Of a stretch of DNA of 8,366 bases, positions 4,044 through 8,366 are shown in pieces. The notes under the pieces were generated by a model. The model did not search any database. It was not told the DNA's origin and worked only from the letters and a program-made list of their open reading frames with translations. The stretch's first letter is position 1. Every line of letters starts with the position of its first letter. This DNA comes from CAYHYG01 sp964360835 (GTDB taxonomy: Bacteria; Patescibacteriota; Patescibacteriia; UBA1558; 2-01-FULL-52-15). The stretch lies in contig CAYHYG010000036.1 of the NCBI GenBank assembly GCA_964360835.1, positions 1 through 8,366 of the forward strand, written 5' to 3'. The translations under genes were made by a program, and so were the position numbers.

Positions 4044-5822
4044 CTATTGCAAAATAGCTTTTATTCTTCGTATTCCAGCAGAACTTGCTTCTTCCTTCAT
4101 AATCTTCAGCTTACCCATTCCGTTAGTATTTCCTACATGCGGGCCGCCGCAGATCTCCTTGCTAAAGTCCCCAACAAAATACACCTTTACTTTATTGCCG
4201 TATTTGTGCTCAAAGACACCAGTAGCACCGATGGCTTTGGCCTCCGGTACTGTCATTTCTTCAAAGTGCACGTCTAGGTTGCGAGCAATTTGCTCATTAA
4301 CCATCTCCTCTATATGTTTGATCTGGTCAGTAGTCAATTTCTCTGGATACGAGAAGTCAAAACGTAGACGTTCAGCGGTGATGTTGCTACCGCGTTGCTC
4401 CACGTGTGGTCCTAGGATACGGCGCATAGCCTCCAGCATGATGTGGTTGGCGGTGTGGTATTTGGTACTGGCTTCACTGTGATCAGCGAGACCGCCTTTG
4501 AATTTACCGGCTGAGGCTGAGCGGGATTTATTTTGGTGGGACGTAATTAGTAATTCGTAATTCGTAAGAAGCGCTGATTCATCGAACGTGCTGCCTACAC
4601 GATGTAATTCTTCTAGAAACATTTCAATCGGGAAACCGTAGCTTTGGAATAAGTTGAAAGCAAATTCACCAAGGGCTTCGACCGACATAGCTGCAGAGTC
4701 CTTCATCCCTCTTTCAAACTCCTTTAAACCTGAATCTAGAGTTTGTAGAAACTTTTCTGTTTCCTTAGTTAGTTGCTCCATTACACGAGCAGAGTTACGA
4801 CTAAGCTCCGGATAATCAGTATGATATTGACGATTAATCAGCTGAACTAAGGAACTGAATTCTTTGGGATCATAGCCAATTATGCGAGCATGTCGGATAG
4901 CTCGACGAATCAGGCGACGCAAAACGTAACCCTGGTCAGTGTTGGAAGGTTCGAGTCCGGCATCATCGGCCAACATGAAGGTGGCTGCCTTGATGTGATC
5001 AGCAATGATGCGCAGAGATTTTGCTTCTGGCTTGGTCGATTTCTGCCGGATCAACTCCAGTAGGTCTGCTAGGTATTCAATCTGAAAGACCGAGCTATAA
5101 CCGCTGAGCACTGCGGCGGTACGCTCTACTCCCATGCCGGTGTCGACATTTTTCTGCTTCAGAGGTTCGTAGGTACCCGCTGCTGTTTTATTGAACTCCA
5201 TGAAAACATTGTTCCAGATTTCCAGATATTTGCCGCAGGCACAGCCTGGCTTACAATCCTGACCGCACTTTGGTTTGCCTGTATCATAGAAAATCTCGGT
5301 ATCTGGGCCGCATGGTCCAGTTGATCCTACAGGACCCCAGAAGTTATCATCTTTGCCGAGAAAATAAATTCGTTCTGTCGGAATACCGACCTCCTGCCAG
5401 AGCTTGGCAGATTCTTGGTCCTTGGGAATGTTGCCTTCGCCGACAAAACAAGTGACAGAAAGTTTATCAACAGGAATATTTAAATATTTAGACGACGTCA
5501 GAAACTCAAAGCTCCACTGAATTGATTCAGTTTTAAAATAGTCACCCAGAGACCAGTTGCCCAGCATTTCAAAAAAAGTCAGATGCGAGTCATCGCCCAC
5601 ATCCTCAATATCTCCAGTGCGGATACATTTCTGCACATTGACTAGACGCTTACCGCCTTGGTGTGGCTCGCCCATCAGATTTGGGGTCAGCGGTTGCATG
5701 CCGGCAGGTGTGAAGAGAATCGTTGGGTCATTGACTGGAATAATAGAAGCAGAAGGGATAATAGCGTGTCCCCGCTCTTGGAAAAATTGGAAGTAGAGTT
5801 GCTTCAGTTGCTTGATTTGCAC
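4044..5822 (-). CDS. alaS: Alanine-tRNA ligase, short form lacking the C-terminal C-Ala domain
   Basis: Charges tRNA-Ala with alanine and edits mischarged Ser or Gly. Numbered from the GTG at 5820-5822 (592 residues): class II core with QKCIRTGDIEDVG and HLTFFEMLGNWS (motif 2, about 65-91); a cysteine cluster C186, C190, C194, C196 that may bind metal; GMGVER (motif 3, about 229-234); tRNA-recognition helices with QGYVLRRLIRRAIRHAR; and the editing domain with HTANH (456-460) and CGGPH (C558, H562), the four metal ligands. The protein stops directly after the editing domain, where bacterial AlaRS usually continues to about 870 residues with a coiled coil and DHHA1/C-Ala. GTG is preferred because it aligns residue for residue with usual AlaRS starts; an in-frame TTG at 5858 adds 12 residues. 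Neither has a Shine-Dalgarno. A repeat-derived insert lies near residues 419-428. Confidence 0.95.
   Translation of the reverse strand: MQIKQLKQLYFQFFQERGHAIIPSASIIPVNDPTILFTPAGMQPLTPNLMGEPHQGGKRLVNVQKCIRTGDIEDVGDDSHLTFFEMLGNWSLGDYFKTESIQWSFEFLTSSKYLNIPVDKLSVTCFVGEGNIPKDQESAKLWQEVGIPTERIYFLGKDDNFWGPVGSTGPCGPDTEIFYDTGKPKCGQDCKPGCACGKYLEIWNNVFMEFNKTAAGTYEPLKQKNVDTGMGVERTAAVLSGYSSVFQIEYLADLLELIRQKSTKPEAKSLRIIADHIKAATFMLADDAGLEPSNTDQGYVLRRLIRRAIRHARIIGYDPKEFSSLVQLINRQYHTDYPELSRNSARVMEQLTKETEKFLQTLDSGLKEFERGMKDSAAMSVEALGEFAFNLFQSYGFPIEMFLEELHRVGSTFDESALLTNYELLITSHQNKSRSASAGKFKGGLADHSEASTKYHTANHIMLEAMRRILGPHVEQRGSNITAERLRFDFSYPEKLTTDQIKHIEEMVNEQIARNLDVHFEEMTVPEAKAIGATGVFEHKYGNKVKVYFVGDFSKEICGGPHVGNTNGMGKLKIMKEEASSAGIRRIKAILQ
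4543..4567. repeat. GTAATTMG tandem repeat inside alaS
   Basis: Units GTAATTAG, GTAATTCG, GTAATTCG and a trailing GTAA lie in frame within alaS. On the coding strand they are read as LTNYELLIT, in the linker between the tRNA-recognition and editing domains. The intergenic copy at 1995-2016 has the same unit. Confidence 0.8.
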
Positions 5823-5864
5823 GTAGTGAAATATAGGCAATTTCGTGGCTTTAGTCAATTATCA

Positions 5865-5892
5865 TTGACACGGTTATTTATAGTGTTACGTT
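5865..5892 (+). promoter_or_regulatory. Probable promoter of the 5956 small gene
   Basis: A consensus TTGACA (5865-5870), a 16-nt spacer and a weak TACGTT (5887-5892) point toward the plus-strand gene. The expected start near 5899 is followed by the hairpin GTCTCTC/GAGAGAC (5904-5910 with 5916-5922). On the opposite strand TATAAA (5877-5882) may serve alaS, but no good -35 accompanies it. Confidence 0.5.
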
Positions 5893-5955
5893 AAAGGTAG
5901 TAAGTCTCTCATGGGGAGAGACACAGTTCTCTTGACAAAGAAAGGAGGTGAGATC

Positions 5956-6168
5956 ATGGATGCTGATAAGCTCCGTAGGCTGGCTAATGCTGCTCGAGAT
6001 GAAGCCGCGGAATGGTTCAAGAGCTTCGGCGAAGAAGTGACTGCGAAAGTCTATGTAAAAGGCGGATGGCCATATGTGCTAGTGACAATACGCAAATTGA
6101 AACGCAGTCTCGAAGATGTTCCGAAACGCTTCAATCAGGTCCCGGTAAGATTCCATGTCATCAAATAA
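5956..6168 (+). CDS. Small protein of unknown function (first of a second paralogous pair)
   Basis: The 70-residue soluble protein starts with a charged helix (DADKLRRLANAARDEAAEWF), then FGEEVTAKVYVKGGWPYVLVTIRKL, likely two strands, then LEDVPKRF and a last strand VPVRFHVIK, suggesting a small alpha-beta fold. It aligns along its length with the product of 6358-6591: WF..(F/Y)G, a tryptophan before the second strand, LE..P(K/R).F and a closing V-rich strand. The ATG at 5956 is chosen because AGGAGG (5943-5948) is 7 nt upstream; the longer reading from 5911 begins inside a leader hairpin. It has its own promoter-like sequence, 5' hairpin and terminator, so it is an autonomous small cassette. 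I know of no function; no catalytic motif is visible. Confidence 0.8.
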   Translation: MDADKLRRLANAARDEAAEWFKSFGEEVTAKVYVKGGWPYVLVTIRKLKRSLEDVPKRFNQVPVRFHVIK

Positions 6169-6180
6169 GGAGGAAGCGAA

Positions 6181-6210
6181 GTGCTTACACCCTTGGTCCC
6201 CTCAATCTAA
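6181..6210 (+). other. Nine-codon open frame with perfect ribosome site before the terminator
   Basis: AAGGAGG (6167-6173) overlaps the stop of the preceding gene and lies 7 nt before a GTG, which opens a frame of nine codons (MLTPLVPSI) ending in TAA at 6208-6210, at the foot of the terminator stem. The same AAGGAGGAAGC string precedes the real GTG-started gene at 4020. It could be the residue of a deleted second gene or a very small peptide gene. Confidence 0.3.
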
Positions 6211-6250
6211 AAGCTCCCACATCCGATAGATCATGGGGGCTTTTAATTTA
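6209..6250 (+). terminator. Intrinsic terminator after the 5956 gene
   Basis: An 11-bp stem, AAAAGCTCCCA with TGGGGGCTTTT (6209-6219 and 6234-6244, one T-G pair), has a 14-nt loop and is followed by AATTTA, so the T-rich arm itself forms the U-tract. Confidence 0.75.
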
Positions 6251-6264
6251 GATTCATTAGGTAC

Positions 6265-6291
6265 TTGTCTAAGACTGATAAAGGGTATAGT
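6265..6291 (+). promoter_or_regulatory. Possible promoter of the 6358 small gene
   Basis: TTGTCT (6265-6270) and TATAGT (6286-6291) are separated by 15 nt, slightly short. A start near 6298 would place the small hairpin AACC-ATTGTA-GGTT (6306-6319) close to the 5' end of the mRNA. Confidence 0.45.
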
Positions 6292-6357
6292 GTTATTTCA
6301 TTCGGAACCATTGTAGGTTAGTAATTGTACATTCTGACTGGAAAGGAGGTTCGTCTG

Positions 6358-6591
6358 ATGCAACCAACAGATAAGGAATACAGTGCTGTCATGGCTGCTA
6401 AAGTAAAGGCTGAAAAATGGTTTGCTGACTACGGAGCTTCCGTCAGAGTCAGGGAAAAACGCATACATTGTGCCTGGAGACTTCAAGTAGATATCCACGG
6501 ATTAATAAAGCCACTGGAAAGCTGGCCGCGTCATTTCGATGGGTACTCTTGCCACGTTTTCGTTGATGGCCATGCTCGTCGGTTACCCTGA
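6358..6591 (+). CDS. Small protein of unknown function (second of a second paralogous pair)
   Basis: The 77-residue product has an N-terminal helix (DKEYSAVMAAKVKAEKWF), then DYGASVRVREKRIHCAWRLQVDIHGL, LESWPRHF and a final strand YSCHVFVDG with a basic tail. It aligns with the 5956 product at W21-F22, G26, W40, L53-E54, P57 and F60, which makes the two clear though divergent paralogues. The ATG at 6358 is preferred because AGGAGG (6344-6349) is 8 nt upstream; the reading from 6325 starts before that site. It lies in its own unit, with a promoter-like sequence upstream and a hairpin terminator shared with convergent mnmA. Two cysteines or histidines that might bind metal are not conserved in the partner. 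Function unknown. Confidence 0.78.
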   Translation: MQPTDKEYSAVMAAKVKAEKWFADYGASVRVREKRIHCAWRLQVDIHGLIKPLESWPRHFDGYSCHVFVDGHARRLP

Positions 6592-6612
6592 AAAATAAAA
6601 AGTCTCAAAAGG

Positions 6613-6650
6613 CCCCGTTGATTAAATATATCGACGGGGTTATTGTATTG
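6613..6650. terminator. Bidirectional terminator between the 6358 gene and mnmA
   Basis: A 10-bp stem CCCCGTTGAT/ATCGACGGGG (6613-6622 with 6630-6639, one T-G pair) has a 7-nt loop. On the plus strand it is followed by TTATTGTATTG. On the minus strand it is followed by CCTTTTGAGACTTTTTATTTT and directly abuts the mnmA stop codon. Confidence 0.75.
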
Positions 6651-7701
6651 TTCCGCTAGCCAGTAATTCGTCTCTTCGGTAGACAGCTACAATCTGCCCG
6701 GAAGCGATGGCGCGTTGAGGTTTAGCGAAGACTACTTTCATAGTTGTCTTGTTGATCTGTTGCAGACGGCAACTCTGGTCGTCCTGGCGATAGCGGATCT
6801 TGGTCTTAGCCTGTAGCGGCAGCTTTGATGTTTTACCCATCCAATGCCAGTGATGAGCAATCAATTTTTTTTGAAATAATTCTGCGGCATCGTCCTCTCC
6901 GACGATCAACAAATTTTTTTTGATATCTTTGCGAATGACATAGCGGGCTGGCCCACCGCCGAGATCCAAACCTTTGCGCTGGCCTATGGTGTAATAATAA
7001 ACACCTTGATGACGTCCAAGAATATTTCCACCCGTATCAACGATGTTGCCTGGTTTAGGTTTGATTTTCGTTTTGAGAAAGTCAGCCATTTTCACCTCAC
7101 CTACGAAACAAATTCCTTGGCTATCTGGGCGGTCATGGTTTGGCAGCTTGATTCTCTTGGCTAAGGCTCGTACTTGTGGCTTGGTCAGATGACCAATGGG
7201 AAACAAACTCTTTGCCAGCTGTATTTGCTTGATACCAGAGAGAAAATAGGATTGATCTTTGTTGTCATCCTTGCCTTTGAGTAAATGAAACAAGCCGTCC
7301 CTACTCTTTTTAATCTGAGCGTAATGCCCGGTGGCAATCTTATCGGCGCCACGTTTCAAAGCCAAATCCAGAAAAACATTAAATTTTATCTCGGAGTTAC
7401 ATTGAATATCGGGGTTTGGCGTACGGCCGAGTCGGTATTCTTTGTATAAATAGTCCAATACTTTGGCGCGGTAATCTTTTTCGAGGTCCCAGGTCTCGAT
7501 AGGTATATCTAGAAATGAAGCGACCTCATAGGCAGCGCGGCGGTCTTCTTTCCAAGGACAATCAAGCAGCTTACCAACGCGGCCTGAGAAGTTTTTCATA
7601 AAGACGGCCCGAACATCAAAGCCAGCCTTTTTTAGTAGATAGGCAGCAACGGCTGAATCCACTCCGCCCGATAGACCTACTATGACTGCTTTTCCTTTCA
7701 T
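6640..7701 (-). CDS. mnmA: tRNA 2-thiouridine(34) synthase MnmA
   Basis: MnmA adenylates U34 of Lys, Glu and Gln tRNAs and transfers sulfur to make 2-thiouridine, which sharpens decoding. From the ATG at 7699-7701 the protein has 353 residues, close to the usual 360-370. The PP-loop SGGVDS (11-16) binds ATP. The catalytic cysteines are C101 (GRTPNPDIQCN) and C198 (PDSQGICFVG). VFMKNF, KFNVFLDLAL, IATGHYAQ, the KDQSYFL tRNA-binding segment, GVYYYTIGQRKGL and the C-terminal beta-barrel are all present. An ATG nine bases upstream (7710) is an alternative; the frame open to 7767 has no family support. No Shine-Dalgarno is visible at either start. It converges with the 6358 gene and is divergent from the transposase. 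A sulfurtransferase partner is not in the window. Confidence 0.96.
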   Translation of the reverse strand: MKGKAVIVGLSGGVDSAVAAYLLKKAGFDVRAVFMKNFSGRVGKLLDCPWKEDRRAAYEVASFLDIPIETWDLEKDYRAKVLDYLYKEYRLGRTPNPDIQCNSEIKFNVFLDLALKRGADKIATGHYAQIKKSRDGLFHLLKGKDDNKDQSYFLSGIKQIQLAKSLFPIGHLTKPQVRALAKRIKLPNHDRPDSQGICFVGEVKMADFLKTKIKPKPGNIVDTGGNILGRHQGVYYYTIGQRKGLDLGGGPARYVIRKDIKKNLLIVGEDDAAELFQKKLIAHHWHWMGKTSKLPLQAKTKIRYRQDDQSCRLQQINKTTMKVVFAKPQRAIASGQIVAVYRRDELLASGTIQ

Positions 7702-7796
7702 ACACAACATACTGTCATATTGGTATAATTTTGACAAATACGTTGGTGGCTGATTAAATTGAGGCAACAGGGAAATTCATTATTTGAGTTTCTTTT

Positions 7797-8309
7797 ATGT
7801 ATTATAAAGGGTATCGGATAGAATCGAACAGATTGAAAGGCTGGGATTATGGATCTGAGGCAGACTATTTTATCACGATTTGCACCAAAAATGCTGTCAA
7901 TTATTTCGCAGAAATCCAAAACGGTACGTTGATCAAATTACCTCTGTGGTATGTGACCAAACGGTACTGGCAGGAAATATGTGTTCATTTTCCATTTGTG
8001 ACGGTATTGGATTTTGTGGTGATGCCGAATCATGTGCATGGTATCCTCCGCGTCAATGAACGTAACGAAGAGACACATCATGATGTGTCTCTGCTGGTGG
8101 TAAATAAATTTGGTCCCCAGAAAAACAATATTCCATCAATCATCAGACATTTTAAGGGTGCCGTAAAACGATACGCCAATAAAAACGATATTCAATTTCA
8201 CTGGCAGTCAAATTATCACGAACAAATATTATGGACGGACTGGCATTTCTATAATGTTCGGAGGTATATTCGATCGAATGTTGAATCTTGGAAGGAGGAA
8301 GAAAAATAA
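7797..8309 (+). CDS. REP-associated tyrosine transposase (Y1 / IS200-like, RAYT type)
   Basis: Y1 HUH-type nucleases cut and rejoin single-stranded DNA; the RAYT branch is domesticated and linked to palindromic REP sequences. The 170-residue product has the family opening YRIESNRLKGWDYGSEADYFITICTKN, the HUH motif VVMPNHVHGIL (H79, H81) and the tyrosine helix region with the likely nucleophile Y140 in NYHEQIL. It ends in RRYIRSNVESWKEEEK, the usual RAYT C-terminus, so it is full length and its catalytic residues are intact. The ATG at 7797 fits the family; no Shine-Dalgarno precedes it. The variable linker between the HUH part and the C-terminal helices carries a 24-bp palindrome. I see no IS ends or target duplication around it. 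Confidence 0.93.
   Translation: MYYKGYRIESNRLKGWDYGSEADYFITICTKNAVNYFAEIQNGTLIKLPLWYVTKRYWQEICVHFPFVTVLDFVVMPNHVHGILRVNERNEETHHDVSLLVVNKFGPQKNNIPSIIRHFKGAVKRYANKNDIQFHWQSNYHEQILWTDWHFYNVRRYIRSNVESWKEEEK
8069..8092. repeat. 24-bp perfect palindrome inside the transposase gene
   Basis: AGAGACACATCA (8069-8080) is followed at once by its exact reverse complement (8081-8092). It is read in frame as residues 91-99 (EETHHDVSL), in the linker of the transposase. The GAGAC...GTCTC layout resembles REP-like palindromes that RAYT proteins are thought to process. Confidence 0.85.
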
Positions 8310-8366
8310 ATTAACGTATATGAAAAATCGTTGTATTCTTCAAAGCTTCCATCGCCAGTTTTATGC

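Noticed and set aside
3970..4482. 170-codon open frame on the plus strand
   Set aside because: It lies over the editing domain of alaS, whose protein is unmistakable; no ribosome site, low-complexity product.
4948..4962. T-arm-like GGTTCGAGTCC, hinting at a tRNA
   Set aside because: It is inside alaS and encodes the conserved GLEPSNTDQ segment on the other strand; no acceptor stem or anticodon arm surrounds it.
7702..7796. Terminal inverted repeats or IS ends next to the transposase
   Set aside because: I looked for inverted repeats or subterminal hairpins in the flanks and found none convincing; RAYT genes are usually solitary.
8311..8366. Possible C-terminus of a minus-strand gene (KLAMEALKNTTIFHIR and stop at 8311)
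   Set aside because: Only 17 codons are in the window, with no recognisable motif; other frames are open too, so it cannot be called.

Overview
The window looks like a chromosome fragment from a small-genome bacterium, most likely of the Candidate Phyla Radiation (Patescibacteria). That placement is an inference. It rests on a short AlaRS without the C-terminal DHHA1/C-Ala part, an S4 without N-terminal zinc cysteines, core genes that mostly lack Shine-Dalgarno sequences, and several families of short low-complexity repeats at gene borders. Stop codons are standard, and TGA is used as a stop. I see no tRNA, rRNA or CRISPR array.

Layout. (1) 1-1849, minus strand: infA-rpmJ-rpsM-rpsK-rpsD, the front of the alpha ribosomal-protein operon, driven by a near-perfect promoter at 1954-1981. 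rpsD runs off the left edge. (2) About 2050-2291, plus strand: an intergenic structured RNA of about 200 nt with GNRA-capped helices and a strong intrinsic terminator, apparently its own transcription unit. I cannot assign it to a known family. (3) 2320-3448, plus strand: a promoter-genes-terminator cassette encoding two small membrane-anchored proteins that are paralogues of each other and loosely resemble the start of SPFH/band-7 proteins. (4) 3450-3666: a second structured stretch, perhaps a minus-strand RNA or the 3' UTR of the next operon. (5) 3667-5822, minus strand: alaS followed by a small unknown gene with a CxxC motif. (6) 5865-6650, plus strand: two more small paralogous genes of unknown function, each with its own promoter-like sequence, 5' hairpin, strong Shine-Dalgarno and terminator. 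(7) 6640-7701, minus strand: mnmA, for tRNA 2-thiouridine synthesis. (8) 7797-8309, plus strand: a REP-associated (Y1/IS200-like) transposase carrying a 24-bp perfect palindrome inside its reading frame.

The core genes all serve translation: ribosomal proteins, IF-1, alanine charging and tRNA thiolation. Between them sit compact accessory cassettes that differ in style: strong AGGAGG-type ribosome sites, 5' mRNA hairpins, their own terminators and, for the 2417-3394 pair, visibly more G+C-rich coding sequence. The best candidates for something undescribed are the 2090-2291 RNA with the neighbouring paralogous membrane pair, and the 5956/6358 small-protein pair.
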